This document shows, one piece after another, positions 25,101-34,108 of a stretch of 64,000 bases of DNA. The stretch comes from Aquila chrysaetos chrysaetos. Its lineage: Eukaryota; Chordata; Aves; Accipitriformes; Accipitridae. The position numbers and the translations under genes were made by a program. The stretch spans positions 3,906,001-3,970,000 of the forward strand of contig NC_044012.1 of assembly GCF_900496995.4 (NCBI RefSeq), read 5' to 3'. Below the pieces are notes generated by a model, which was given only the letters and a program-made list of their open reading frames with translations, had not been told where the DNA came from and searched no databases. Within the stretch, counting starts at the first letter, position 1. The number at the start of each line of letters is the position of its first letter.

Positions 25101-28100
25101 AGCTCATCAGCCTGGCTTTGAACTGACCGGTGGCCAAGAAAATTCACATCAGTCTGCAAAACCCTGTGCGGACAAAGCTCTGACAGAGGGAATAAAACCA
25201 TTTTCCGTCTCAGCCCTCCAACTCCTTGAAGGTGGATGGGATCTGACCCACCACACGCACATTTCCAAACCTCTGTTCGAGCAGACTATTGCAATTGTGC
25301 CTAGACACACAGCTTTTTGTGGTCTCCCACTTTCTGCACTAGGCAATGACCAGCCACAATCCACCTTCCCATCCAACACATAAGCCACAGAAACTCTCCC
25401 AAGACATCAGCGCTTCAGGCTTTCTAGCAGAGCGTTATTCCCTGCAGCCTCAAATGCAGAGATGTTCCAAATCTCCTAATTTAATGCAGAGACGTTATGA
25501 GCAATAGGCCATTAAATGGAAATTGATGTGAACATATGCATTACATCTTCCTTTGATGCCTACGGATAAAATAAATTAACTCGGACAAAAGATACTCAAC
25601 AGGCAATTGGGAGCGAGCTACGTCTTTGCATGGCTTTGTGCTTGATGAGTAGAGAAGCTCATTTCTGCAGGCGTCAGATTACAAAGCCACCCCATTTAAA
25701 TTAGAGCAGTTATTTGCCTCTTGCTTCTCAGACGTGAATGCGGTCAGGAGGCTGGAATTATTTCAGAGCAATAAACATTAAAAAAAAAAAAAAAAAAAAG
25801 AGAGATTTCAGACTTTCCCAGCTACGCTTGCAAGAGTTCTTTATGCCAATATTCAAAGCAGTATCTAGGAAGACTACTGAAGCCAGAGGGGCAGTGTACG
25901 CCTATGCTTAAGCAGAGATAGAGAAACCTTCAGGTATGTGTGATTCCAAGTGATTTAGCACATGGACTCTCTTTTTTTACTCCTGCAAATCTGTAATGGC
26001 CTTTCAAAGTACAGTATACACCGTCTATGTAAAATACATGCCTGGCACACGCACACTATACGACAATTTGTAGGTTCAGATTTAATAAGAATATATCCCA
26101 CAAGGAGTCTACTTACTCAGCCTAACTAGTCTGTAAATCTAACCCCAGACACCTGAATTGTAGTGATCGGGTTACTCGCACATTTTTCTCCCCGGCTTAG
26201 ACTTTTTGCAATACTGGCAATTTACTTTGAAAAGTGGCATGGGAGTCCAGGACTGACATGTACTGGCAGAAGCTTGGATATGCTTTGCTAACCCACACAG
26301 AAATACTATCCCATCCCGACAAGGAAAGTCACCACCCTACGGTTTAGAGGAAGGATGCATACCTTACACATGAAAACAAACTATTTTCCTTCCAGCAATC
26401 TGTACTGAGAACAATTTTGTTTTATCCAGCTGTCTTTGAGGCCTCCGCAAGAGGAAAGATTTCTGCCTTTCATCACTGCTGAAAGCCATCTGACTAAGCC
26501 ATCTTAAAAGGTCACGATGTCTTAAGAACTATTATGTCCTTTTTACTCTGGGTTTATTAACAAGGAGTTTGTTTTGCTCTTGGAGCCCATCCACTGCTGT
26601 GACTGCTGTTATAAAGTCCAAACCCACAGTGGAAGTGTCAATCGTAAAGCTGTTCGAGGGGTTAAGGTAATTCTGTATTTGACCAGCTTCGTCAGGAAGA
26701 TGTACGCTGCTCACTCATTTTCCATTAACACTGAATACCTGTGCTAGCTTTCAATTAATTATGCAAACCCAGCAGCAAAACTGTTTCTTTCTTCATTTCT
26801 TCACTCCACTTTACCTTTATCCCGTATATATATAATTCTTCTGATCTCCAGATAAGTCATGGGACTCACTGCATTATTGTTTTCTTATTAACAGCCTCCA
26901 CCAACTAAAGTTCATCCTGTAGTAGGTAAATATGTCCTTTTCCTGGAATATATTAGCTCCCCTTGCCACTTTAGTTCACTTAAACACGTCAGATATGGAG
27001 CTGGGAGAAAGGACTTTCGCAAGGCAGCGTTTGGAGGTCGATGGGCAAGAACAAGTTCTACCTACTTATCCACAAATCAGCACCGCACGTCGCCTGTGAC
27101 GCTCCACACCGGCACCAAAGGAAAAGAGAAAAGTTTATCTAGGGTACTAAAGACAGGCCATCCTCTTAAACGAGTCCAAATGAGAAATGTCCTATGCAGA
27201 ACAAAGGATTAAAGTGAAATTCACGTTCAGAATACACACAGCATTTCCAAGCAATATTGGGTAAACACGAATACATGAAAGACTGATTATAGCCTTTCCA
27301 AGTAGCACCATCTTATACTCAAGCTTCTTTCTTCACAGCATATAAGGCCCTTTCATTTACCCTCAATCGCCCATGAAAACCACTAGAAAAGCACACCGAG
27401 CAAAGGCAAATATAAAAGTGTAACCTTGCTGCAAGCGTAAACAGCAGTCGGCCAGTGGACAGCCCGCAACGGCAGCCCTCTCAGATCCTCAAAGCCAACA
27501 AAAACACATTTGGCTTTCTCATGCTTTGTGTTTACTTTCTGGAAATTAATCAAGTCACCTCTTCTCTGGCAGTACAGGATAACGCGAGAGCTCGCTGAGA
27601 GAGAGAGATACAAAGCACCGGTCCTTAGAAAGGCGTGCGATTTCTGACAAAAGTGGGATGAAAGACCAGGGGTGTGAACGCTCATGGAGACCAACTGATG
27701 GACAGTTGTCCTTCCTCTCTGCCCTCCCTTCTCTTTTCCTTTTCCCCACAGTCACAAAAGGCAGGATTTTCCATTTGCAGCACTCATTTCAGCACAGCTG
27801 GCAAACAATTTTATATTACATTTAGTGTACTTTTCTTTTACCCTTTTAAACGTGGTCTTAACAAATCATTAATCATTTAATCCGTCAGCAGGAGCACACA
27901 GTTGAAGTCAGACTAGTTTCAGTCATAACTATATTTGCACATTGGGAAAAGGCACACACACACAAAAAAAAAAAATTATTTGCCTACATAATTTTCTGGC
28001 CCTGCAATATTTTGATGGCATGTCAAAAATAGCTCAAAGTAGGGTCTCTGGCATCAGGTGAAAAAAAACTATTCATCTGAATTGTTGATGGTGAAGGCAT

Positions 28101-29123
28101 ATTTCATACTCATACTTTTAAATTCTCCCTCTGAAGTGGGAGAATACATTGACCAAACTTTTATTTTGGTTTCTTGAACTACAAAAAGCCAATAGCACTG
28201 ACCCATCCACCCATGAACTCCCGAAGTCTTTCCAGCTATTTCCAGTGATTGAAATTCTTTGCAGATTAAGCAACATTCCTCAAGCCCTGTTTCTCTAAGG
28301 TCCTGAGCAGATTCCCAGCAGCACCACAGATGCTTGGCTCGCATCGATAATCTGTGGTGATCAGCGTATGACAAAAGGGCAGATGCTACCTCCGGCGTTG
28401 GGTGGTAACTGATGGCAACCCAAAGACCACCAGAAGTTTCTCTGAGCAGACTGTGGTGTCCCGAAACACCAGTCACAACGGTCTGAAAGCTTTCACAGGG
28501 AGAACGTGGGTTAAACACTAGGGAAAATTTGATGCTTTTATGACATTAAGGTAATGGAAGAACCTGCTGAGGCAGGCTGTGGAATTACCATCACTGGAGA
28601 TGCATCCAGGGCTGGGCCAGACGCTAGTTTATGAATAATGGAACCAGTCCTGAAACTATGCAGCGGATGGACTCGATGACCCATTAATGGCCCTTTCCAA
28701 CCAAAACAGTCCAATGATCTAACGCATCTTTCACTCTGGAATGAAACTGCTCCAGGAAACCTCTTGAGAAAAACTTACTTTAGAGGAAATTGGCTACACC
28801 TCTTGCACCGTAAAGAAGATTAAAATAAAGTTAAAAAAAAAAAAGTAATAATAAAGTTAGGTATCAGGAGCTAGACTCACCATGTATTCCATATTAGAGG
28901 CCGCTGGGTACACTTGACCTCTCAATTTATTGTGGAGCATCAATATCTCCTGTCTGTCTGAGAATAAAATGGCTCTCTTGGATCTGGAGTGAGTTTCCCC
29001 ATCCTGGTATTTACTCAGAATGCTTTCCAGGTGACTCGAGTTGTGCAAGATAAAGCATTCGGCTGCCTTTGTCAGGAGCAGTACACATCCAAGAGGAAGG
29101 ATCCAAGGCAGGGCAGGATTCAT
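5931..29123 (-). CDS. CRISPLD2: CRISPLD2: cysteine-rich secretory protein with LCCL domains 2 (full coding span, 14 coding exons)
   Basis: A secreted CAP-superfamily glycoprotein (also LGL1), known in mammals for lung and craniofacial development, glucocorticoid response and LPS binding. The coding sequence is the join of minus-strand exons 29123-28881, 23554-23436, 21394-21262, 21152-21037, 19034-18934, 17363-17214, 16358-16298, 15676-15610, 14633-14503, 14354-14311, 13437-13365, 12680-12605, 7928-7795 and 5985-5931. Every junction is GT-AG and all phases close: 1,503 nt, 500 residues plus TAA (human protein 497). Layout: signal peptide at about 1-22; N-glycosylation sequon N28-S-S; basic RSKR at 47-50, matching the human basic site; CAP domain at about 57-203 with HNKLRG (H64), CTHYTQIVW (H162) and CNYSP (199-203); Cys-rich hinge at 205-236; linker at 238-287; LCCL1 at about 289-386; LCCL2 at about 392-500. 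It lies in tandem downstream of USP10. Identity is firm; the untranslated 5' exon(s) are not settled. Confidence 0.96.
5986..7794 (-). other. CRISPLD2: CRISPLD2 last intron (1.8 kb)
   Basis: Nothing recognised except a C10 run near 7,304-7,313 and a long T-rich polypyrimidine tract on the gene strand (plus-strand A17 at 6,001-6,017) immediately before the terminal acceptor. Confidence 0.75.
7795..7928 (-). CDS. CRISPLD2: CRISPLD2 coding exon 13 (LCCL2)
   Basis: 134 nt, residues 439-482 plus two bases of S483. It reads [40 protein letters not shown] and VQSE, matching human LCCL2. Acceptor tttttcag, donor AG/gtggga. Confidence 0.96.
8021..8044. repeat. (AAAT)n microsatellite
   Basis: About six perfect AAAT/ATAA units in a CRISPLD2 intron. 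Confidence 0.9.
12240..12470 (-). repeat. Ancient MIR/CORE-SINE-like fragment
   Basis: Read on the minus strand it contains the MIR-like string cttgggcaggtcacttaact followed by ctctgtgcc. Further on is a tail resembling the CORE-SINE 3' end (TTTGCAAAGTGTTTTGGGAT, then TATATA). It was recognised by eye against the MIR consensus; family assignment is tentative. Confidence 0.6.
12605..12680 (-). CDS. CRISPLD2: CRISPLD2 coding exon 12 (LCCL2 core)
   Basis: 76 nt, residues 413-438. Reads [20 protein letters not shown] then NVYAD, almost identical to human. Acceptor ttttctag, donor gtgagt. Confidence 0.96.
13365..13437 (-). CDS. CRISPLD2: CRISPLD2 coding exon 11 (LCCL1-LCCL2 junction)
   Basis: 73 nt. 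Reads [20 protein letters not shown] then THCP (389-412) plus two bases of R413, matching human [24 protein letters not shown]. Acceptor ctctccgcag, donor gtaact. It is too short and phase-shifted to stand out as an open frame. Confidence 0.93.
14311..14354 (-). CDS. CRISPLD2: CRISPLD2 coding exon 10 (micro-exon, end of LCCL1)
   Basis: A 44-nt exon completing R374 and reading [14 protein letters not shown] (375-388), aligned with human KYKPSSSFMVSKV. It is separated from exon 9 by only 148 bp. Donor A/gtaagt is strong. Skipping it would shift the frame. Confidence 0.9.
14503..14633 (-). CDS. CRISPLD2: CRISPLD2 coding exon 9 (LCCL1)
   Basis: 131 nt, residues 331-373 plus two bases of R374. 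It contains [35 protein letters not shown] and NGVESF, typical of LCCL domains. Acceptor ttgtcag, donor gtacta. Confidence 0.96.
15610..15676 (-). CDS. CRISPLD2: CRISPLD2 coding exon 8 (LCCL1 core)
   Basis: A 67-nt exon: last base of R308 and residues 309-330, [20 protein letters not shown] then ES. It matches the LCCL signature YxCPAGC..K.FGT. Donor gtaagt. Confidence 0.95.
16143..16183. repeat. T33-A8 homopolymer junction
   Basis: 33 T directly followed by 8 A, in the 621-bp intron between CRISPLD2 coding exons 7 and 8, about 115 bp past a splice donor. Confidence 0.95.
16298..16358 (-). CDS. CRISPLD2: CRISPLD2 coding exon 7 (start of LCCL domain 1)
   Basis: A short 61-nt exon, residues 288-307 plus two bases of R308. 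It reads [20 protein letters not shown], matching human [20 protein letters not shown]. Acceptor ctcctcag, donor gtagtg (slightly weak). Confidence 0.95.
17214..17363 (-). CDS. CRISPLD2: CRISPLD2 coding exon 6 (interdomain linker)
   Basis: Residues 238-287 plus one base of T288 (150 nt, phase 1 to 1). It contains [19 protein letters not shown] and SYM, aligned with human PETDEMNEVE and TKPKK..NYM. This acidic then basic Pro/Lys-rich linker is the least conserved part of the protein, but length and phase fit. Confidence 0.9.
   Translation of the reverse strand: MTVTKIPSSLRRMRLTKWRFRRWRSKSRCGSILRKANPANPRKSSQTPT
17364..18933 (-). other. CRISPLD2: CRISPLD2 intron after coding exon 5
   Basis: A 1.6-kb GC- and CpG-rich intron. 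Several overlapping open frames of 60-190 codons on both strands (for example minus 17,635-18,207) reflect stop-poor, GC-rich sequence rather than coding; no protein family is recognised. Confidence 0.7.
18934..19034 (-). CDS. CRISPLD2: CRISPLD2 coding exon 5 (Cys-rich hinge)
   Basis: Last base of K204 through residue 237 plus one base (101 nt). It reads [20 protein letters not shown], then [13 protein letters not shown], nearly identical to the human hinge. Acceptor ttgcag, donor gtacgt. Confidence 0.96.
19035..21036 (-). other. CRISPLD2: CRISPLD2 intron 4 (after coding exon 4) with CpG-island-like core
   Basis: A 2.0-kb intron. The middle (about 20,500-20,900) is CpG-dense: I count about 30 CpG in 20,521-20,820. 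A T15 run sits just to its left at 20,473-20,487. No exon was recognised inside. It may hold an internal regulatory element or promoter. Confidence 0.6.
20500..20900. promoter_or_regulatory. Intronic CpG-island-like segment
   Basis: Dense CpG (about 30 in 300 bp by direct count) with GC-rich content, inside CRISPLD2 intron 4. No exon was recognised. It could be an internal promoter, an enhancer or simply GC-rich intron; no TATA box or clear start is seen. Confidence 0.4.
21037..21152 (-). CDS. CRISPLD2: CRISPLD2 coding exon 4 (CAP C-terminal strands)
   Basis: Residues 166-203 plus two bases of K204 (116 nt). It reads [28 protein letters not shown] and CNYSPK, completing CAP signatures 1 and 2. 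The donor is gtaagg. Confidence 0.95.
21262..21394 (-). CDS. CRISPLD2: CRISPLD2 coding exon 3 (CAP domain, HYTQ motif)
   Basis: Residues 122-165 (133 nt). It contains [18 protein letters not shown], the CNPWCPEKC cluster and CTHYTQ, whose His (H162) is the conserved CAP-cavity histidine. Only 109 bp of intron separates it from coding exon 4. Confidence 0.95.
22381..22436 (-). repeat. Possible MIR fragment
   Basis: Contains attttacaggagaggaaatt then gaggcaa, resembling the MIR antisense motif for a tract near 'cctcagtttcctcatctgtaaaat'. It is short and degraded. Confidence 0.4.
23436..23554 (-). CDS. CRISPLD2: CRISPLD2 coding exon 2 (CAP domain)
   Basis: Residues 82-120 plus two bases of R121. 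It reads [20 protein letters not shown] and [10 protein letters not shown], matching the human CRISPLD2 segment [20 protein letters not shown]. 119 nt, phase 0 in and 2 out, donor CAG/gtaaga. Confidence 0.95.
25780..25799. repeat. A20 run
   Basis: Homopolymer in the large CRISPLD2 intron. No retrogene body is recognisable next to it. Confidence 0.9.
28577..28721 (+). mobile_element. CR1-like LINE 3' end fragment
   Basis: Contains the CR1 3' signature: GGAATTACCATCACTGGAGA, later GGATGGACTCGATGA, then GGCCCTTTCCAACCAAAACA and CCAATGATCT. This matches the avian CR1 consensus 'tggactcgatgat...ttccaacc...ctatgat'. It is 5'-truncated and diverged, and no open reading frame remains. Confidence 0.75.
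28881..29123 (-). CDS. CRISPLD2: CRISPLD2 coding exon 1 (signal peptide, pro-region, start of CAP)
   Basis: Encodes residues 1-81. It starts at ATG 29,123-29,121, preceded by a good acceptor (ctgtag) so the exon probably begins at 29,133 with a 10-nt untranslated lead. The N-terminus is hydrophobic ([10 protein letters not shown]), followed by HSRSKRAI and the conserved [13 protein letters not shown] and ASNMEYM of CRISPLD2. The exon ends in phase 0 at donor gtgagt. Intron retention would stop translation after seven codons. Confidence 0.95.
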
Positions 29124-29791
29124 GCCTCCTCCTCTACAGCCAGCAGATGCGGAGACGAAGACGACGGTAGGTTTTCTCGCAGGGACTCCCGTGGCTCACT
29201 GTGGGTCTGGATTTTGGGGAGAAACAGGCAGTCAGAGCAGTGCCAGAAAAGCTCTCAGTGCATATGTCCCCCAACGATGAAGCCACAACAAGCCAGATTT
29301 TTGCTCGGAAAAGGGAGGTGCCTACAGTCTCAGCAATTATCGTTCACCCCAGTGACAGGAAGACCTGAACGCCACCGTAAGTGATGGGAACTCGGTTTAT
29401 TACACCGGGGAACTCCACCGACACCGCATTGGGAGCGAACATTACCCAGGCACGGCGGTGGATGCCTTCTCCACCAAAGATGCCAGGGGTGCAGGAGTCC
29501 CCCAGCAATGCCCAGCAGCTCTGAATAATCCCAGCTCCATCCCTTCACAGGCGGGGAGACATTTGAAGCTATTCGCCCAAAGAGCAGCTGTTAAAGTGAA
29601 CAGATATGAATAAAAGGGAAAGTAAAATTCCCAGCAAGCCAGATCGCAGAGGTCAGACATCAGCAAGAGCTATTTCGGAGGCCCCCGCTCTGCCAATAGA
29701 CTCCAGCAGAGCAGCTGCCAGACTCTGTGAAAGCGGCTGTTTATGTGAAATGTCACCGTAACGTCGAACAACCGAAATCCCTGCTGGCGAA

Positions 29792-29860
29792 TGACGCACC
29801 GGGGTGTTCTTGCTGACGCATCGCTTTACGGCGGGCGGGAGCACGGCCAGCGATATAAAT
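29792..29860 (+). promoter_or_regulatory. Promoter-like cluster (two TGACGCA, GC box, TATAAAT)
   Basis: On the plus strand: TGACGCA at 29,792-29,798 and 29,814-29,820 (CRE/AP-1-like half sites), GGGCGGG at 29,833-29,839 and TATAAAT at 29,854-29,860. The spacing would place a start near 29,885-29,890. It lies about 0.7 kb upstream of the first CRISPLD2 coding exon but points away from the gene. Function is inferred only. Confidence 0.3.
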
Positions 29861-30107
29861 TATGATAGATTAGGAGAGGAACCGGAGCACCCGACCTCCC
29901 CCGGTCAGAAGATTAGGTGTTCCCATGCACACTCGGTAGCTGTCAGCACTGAGGGCACGGAAAGATGGTCTTGATTTGGCCATCGCTGGGTTTGAACGGC
30001 TTCATTTAATCCCCATCCCCTCCCTTGCTCCATGGTGCTCCCGCTCCACCTGCCATTTCCAACCTCCTCCTCCCTTCCTCTCCCCCCCGCCCCGACTTCT
30101 CCATCTT

Positions 30108-30800
30108 ATGAGCCTTGTGCATCTTGGCTGGGTTTATTTAGATCGTGAGCTATTCGGGGAAGGAAATATGCGCTGCTGCATGGCTCTGCAGCACCCAGTG
30201 CTCTTTAGGTGGGATCTCAGAGCCACAAGAGCAGAATCAATCCATCGGCGCAATGAGCATTCGTACAGACGGTGCGAGCACAGCATCTCTCTCCTTAGGG
30301 CTAAATTTTGGAAGAAAGCCTCCCCATCCCCGTCTTCAACGCTAGGTGAGGATCCGGTTTTGACAGCACTGTTACAAGACACGCTGAAAGCATTCCTACG
30401 CAGCATCAGAAAACAAACCCCAGATGAGCAGGAATTATTCGAGAAGTTTCAGCCCAGTGACACGGGATTTGGACACGCTGAGACTGGACGAGTTGGAAAC
30501 CATCCGAAGCAGGGAAGTGCCTTCCAGCTCCCAGCTGGAAAAGCTACGTTCGAGCACAAAGTCCCAAACCCTCTGCTCCCCAGACCCAGCACGACAGCAT
30601 CCGTGGAGGACAGCGGCAAGCACGAGGTGCTTTGCACGGGTGGGGATCCCCAAAAACCTCGGAGGCCATTGAGAACCCCTGAAAACTTGTTGGCTGTCTA
30701 CGCAAAAGAGACAAAGTCCCTGTTTGAGGCTTCTTACTTGTACTGTGTTAAGGCAGATGAAAACCAGCTGCCCTCAGTCTCTCTCCAGGCAGAGCATTAA
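30108..30800 (+). other. Long plus-strand open frame of unknown status
   Basis: The longest open frame in the window. It is open from 29,976 to the stop at 30,798-30,800; the first ATG is at 30,108, giving 230 codons. I recognise no domain, signal peptide or membrane segment. The start is Pro/Leu-rich and the rest is low-complexity-like and basic. It lies antisense to and upstream of CRISPLD2. Most likely it is chance or part of a lncRNA; splice sites at its edges were not identified. Confidence 0.15.
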
Positions 30801-33063
30801 GCCTTTGCCTCTGTAGAACAATGCGGGAACGTAATTTGCTCAGGTTAGGTAACGGCTTCTCATTATTCCCTGCTCTGCAGAGCAAGTCAAACACACACGC
30901 CTTGTCCCCAGCTCCAGGCACACCTGAAAGACAGGACGTTCGGCGGCGGCGGGACAAATATCGCTTTAACCTCATCCTCTCCTCAGCCCTGTTTGTTGGC
31001 ATTTGCTTCCCCCCAAGCAGGAGCCCAACTTTCTAACCCGGCTACAGAGGGGTAGGGGAAGCAAAAACGAGCTGTTGCTTTTGTAGACTGTCTGACCCAA
31101 ATTCAGGGAACAATTCCTACTTTGAGGCACTTCCCCAAGAGTTTAAAAATAGATGCTCTGCCACAGCCATTTACAATGTGGCCATTTAGCACAGGCAATT
31201 TTAACTGCAGCCTGCCCTGTAGGTAGAGCAGGCAGGAACAGACAGCTAATATACGCTGCAGTCGTACCCCTTCATTTGGCCGGGTGCCCTTTGCTAAATA
31301 GGAGCCCGTATCCACCACCCATTTAAGGCAAACACTGAACTTACAGAAGGGGCAGCTTGAAAAAAATCAGCTGTAACATCTGAAAGCCCAGAAGAGCTGC
31401 ACCACTCACGGCTACGCAACGAAGCCAACGCGTCTGGTTTCGTGATCCAGCCAAAACTTTGCAACAGATGGTGCTTTATTCCTCGGGATGTTCTTCCCTG
31501 TATCCCATCTGCGAGCGAGGGGATACTAGTACCTCTCTAAAATTAGGTCACTTTGGCACTGTCTTCTTTTTCACTTGGGGCGTGCAGGTCCCTGCCTCTG
31601 CTTTGGCTCGAAACGGGGAGCGCTGAGCATCCAAAGGAAGGATGAAGCGATCAGAGAGGGACGGGGAGCAAAGAGCTCCCCGGCCAGATTAATTGAAAGC
31701 AGCGGGAAGATGCTCACATTTCAGCAAGGTCTCATTGATTTCAGATGTCCATCCGTTTGCCTGTCTTAATATCCTCGTGCCCAGGTGCAACGAAACACTC
31801 GGACATGTGTTAAAGCTCAGCCGGCCCAAGTGCCCTGCAGAGCCTCTGGGCTGCATCAGACACTCCTCGTCAGGGAAGATCGAATTTATATTGCCTTGGA
31901 GTTGGGATTTGACATTATTCAGAAAAAATTATCACCTGACAGTCAGCTGAGGAAGTCTCTGCTGTTGTTTTCAAGGGTTCGAGAGGAGCATTAGCACAGC
32001 CTGCCTTGAAACGCATCAGGCCCTTGATACTGGTGCCAGGTAAACATCTGGGAGCAATCAGAAACGCGTGAGTCGGCAGAAACCGACTCCTTAATACGCT
32101 GTAAAGCCTGTCCAAACTGGGGACAAAGGGGAGGCCTTCTTCTGGGGTCTGAGGAAGTTAAAAAGCAGCACCGGACTTTGGAAAAAACTTATTTTTAGAA
32201 AGCTATTCCCCCAGCTAATGGATGGTGTCTGCACTTCACGGAAAGCAGAAGAGCTGGTAACATTTGAAGCCTGGCATGCAGCACTGCCTGCTAAAGCCAC
32301 ATGCAGGCTGACTTCTGTACTTCATTATGTCCTCGCTTCACCTTATTCCTTATGGCTAGTGATCTTTAACTCTCTCCCTGGTAAAGTATGCGAGTAGGTC
32401 TCTACTCCTTGGTTATGGAGGACATCTGCAGCTAAAATATCCCAGGGCCTGTGGAGCTTTACACGGAACAAGCTGACAAGGCAGGAAAATGCAAGAGTTA
32501 GCAGGGGATGCCTGCAAAGCATCTAAAACAGCAAAGCAGAAAAGAGTTAACCTGGGATCAGCTTCTAACCTGTGCAAAGAAATCCAGTGTTAAAGGCACA
32601 ACATACTTAACGCATTAAAAGCCAGGTCACCTATTTAACCGAGATGCACGCATTTCGAGCTTTGAAGAATTGCGCCGGCTTCGAAAGAAAAGCGGGATGA
32701 CAAGTTCTTTGACACAGGACATAACGTTGTGTGCACAGAACACACTATGCATTCAGCATCTTCAAGGCCACGAGCCAAAACATCTGGATCTCCCGTTACA
32801 ATCCACTCCCACAGAACTGAAGTGGGTGAGTTTCTACGCAAAACCACATGGAAAACCCACTGGTAACAGACACAACATGTGGCGACACTGTGAAATTCCT
32901 TTTAGACAGGACTTTAGAGCAGAGTTGCATAAACACAGGCTTCCTGGAGCGGAGTAGGTGTGCCCATGGGTAGTCAGCTATTAGAGGCTGCTACAGCATC
33001 CCCTGGATATTCTCTATTTGTGCAGAAATCCACTCTTGTACTTGCAAACTCCTCCCATTCATT

Positions 33064-33087
33064 CAAGATTAATGTTTATTAATCTTG
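33064..33087. repeat. Perfect 10-bp inverted repeat with GTTT loop
   Basis: CAAGATTAAT, four bases, then its exact reverse complement ATTAATCTTG. It could form a short cruciform or hairpin. No mobile-element context is recognised. Confidence 0.9.
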
Positions 33088-33269
33088 CATTAACCTCTGC
33101 AAAGCATACATAAGGGAAGCTCGGACAGTATTGTGCTATTTTATACCATGCAGGCAACTTTTTGGAGAAGTTACTAAAACTGTGCCTTCTTAATAGAGCC
33201 ATTTCTTGCACACACACACCCACCCCCTAAAACCACATTTCAGAAGCAGGGACCAAAGCTTACACTTAC

Positions 33270-33435
33270 CTCGCTGAGTACTTCCAAGTCCCCAGGAAAT
33301 TGCAGCTCCTCCAAGCCTGCTTGTGGAAAATAAATTATATATCTGAAATATTTAAACTAGGAGGAGGGGAAAAAGGATGAAATAAGCCTGAGGAGGTGCG
33401 AGATGTGCAAGGTCTCAGCTCAGCAGCTCGTCCCA
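33270..33435 (-). other. CRISPLD2: Candidate CRISPLD2 untranslated exon 1
   Basis: A strong minus-strand donor, GCGAG/gtaagtg, sits at 33,270/33,269. About 165 bp upstream on the gene strand is a TATA-like CATAAATACC (plus coordinates near 33,463-33,472), which would place a start near 33,435. The downstream partner would be the acceptor before 29,133. Alternatively the donor ends a 47-nt internal exon whose acceptor lies near 33,317. The start is a guess; another donor candidate lies near 34,288. No transcript evidence is available. Confidence 0.3.
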
Positions 33436-33548
33436 ACTGCAGTCTCACAGAGCTCCCCAGTGGTATTTATGCTCTCCAGGCAAAGAGGACAGTCCTGGAT
33501 CGCCCTGTTTGGCAACGGGCCTGGAGTAGTAACGAAAAGAAGGGGGGG

Positions 33549-33576
33549 AAAAAAAAAAAAAAAAAAAAAAAAAAAA
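33549..33576. repeat. A28 run
   Basis: Homopolymer flanked by G-rich sequence. It is one arm of an A28...T28 pair bracketing a GC-rich segment. Confidence 0.95.
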
Positions 33577-33712
33577 GAAGGGGGGGAGAACACCACGAAA
33601 AGGAGGCAGGAGTAAAAAGCAGAGGGGTGTCGGATAAGTTTGAAGATAGTCATTGGGGCTCAGCAAATTAGGGCCATCCTCCCAAAGGCGGTAACGCAAT
33701 ACCCGGGGAAGG

Positions 33713-33738
33713 GGGAGGAGGAGGAGGAGGAGGAGGAG
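33713..33738. repeat. (GAG)n microsatellite
   Basis: About eight GAG units, forming a polypurine tract just upstream of a plus-strand TATAAAAG at 33,755-33,762. Confidence 0.9.
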
Positions 33739-33754
33739 TGCAAGCAAATGATCA

Positions 33755-34077
33755 TATAAAAGGGTTTTGCTTTGCTTTCCCCTGCAGCCAGCTCGCAGCC
33801 CGGCCGGCTCCCCGAGCATCCTCCCCGCTGCCGAGGGGGGACCCCGACGCCTCGGTGAGGGGCTCCGGTGATGAGGGAGGGGTCATTCGAGAAAGGAGGT
33901 TTTATTTTTTCCCAGGTCAGCCATTTCCCTCTTCCCCCCACGGGAAAACCCCACGGCGGGTCCCGTCGCTCCAGGGCTGAGACAGCTCCGCAGGACCCCA
34001 CGGCGAAGCGGGGTCCCCAGGTCTGGCAGCGGGGCCGAGCTGGGGTCCAGCCCCCGACAAACCCCACGGCAGCTCCC

Positions 34078-34080
<3 letters not shown>
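33755..34080. promoter_or_regulatory. CpG-rich, TATA-containing promoter candidate
   Basis: TATAAAAG at 33,755-33,762 on the plus strand, followed by roughly 300 bp with about two dozen CpG. This is the most promoter-like patch in the interval between USP10 and the CRISPLD2 coding exons. It could be the CRISPLD2 promoter (CpG-driven, minus) with a divergent plus-strand TATA, or a separate antisense promoter. Confidence 0.35.

Positions 34081-34108
<28 letters not shown>
34081..34108. repeat. T28 run
   Basis: Homopolymer at the right edge of the CpG-rich segment, complementary to the A28 run 0.5 kb to the left. Confidence 0.95.

Larger units (their letters stand above)
23555..28880 (-). other. 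CRISPLD2: CRISPLD2 intron between coding exons 1 and 2 (5.3 kb)
   Basis: The largest intron between coding exons. It contains a CR1 3' end fragment at 28,577-28,721, an A20 run at 25,780-25,799 and a CA/A-rich patch near 27,955-27,975. Long but unsupported open frames occur, notably minus 28,069-28,518 (GTG-started). No additional coding exon was recognised. Confidence 0.8.
29134..33269. other. Region upstream of the CRISPLD2 coding start (probable 5' intron)
   Basis: No exon of a known gene. It carries a TATA/GC-box arrangement at 29,792-29,860 and a long plus-strand open frame to 30,800 (listed separately). If the untranslated exon candidate ending at 33,270 is correct, this whole stretch is CRISPLD2 intron. 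Confidence 0.5.

Noticed and set aside
25780-25799. Poly-A run as the tail of a processed pseudogene
   Set aside because: No coding remnant or target-site duplication could be seen on either side, so it is listed only as a homopolymer.
28069-28518. 149-codon minus-strand open frame in the first CRISPLD2 intron
   Set aside because: It begins with GTG rather than ATG, has no recognisable domain, and lies inside an intron between two firm exons. Treated as chance.
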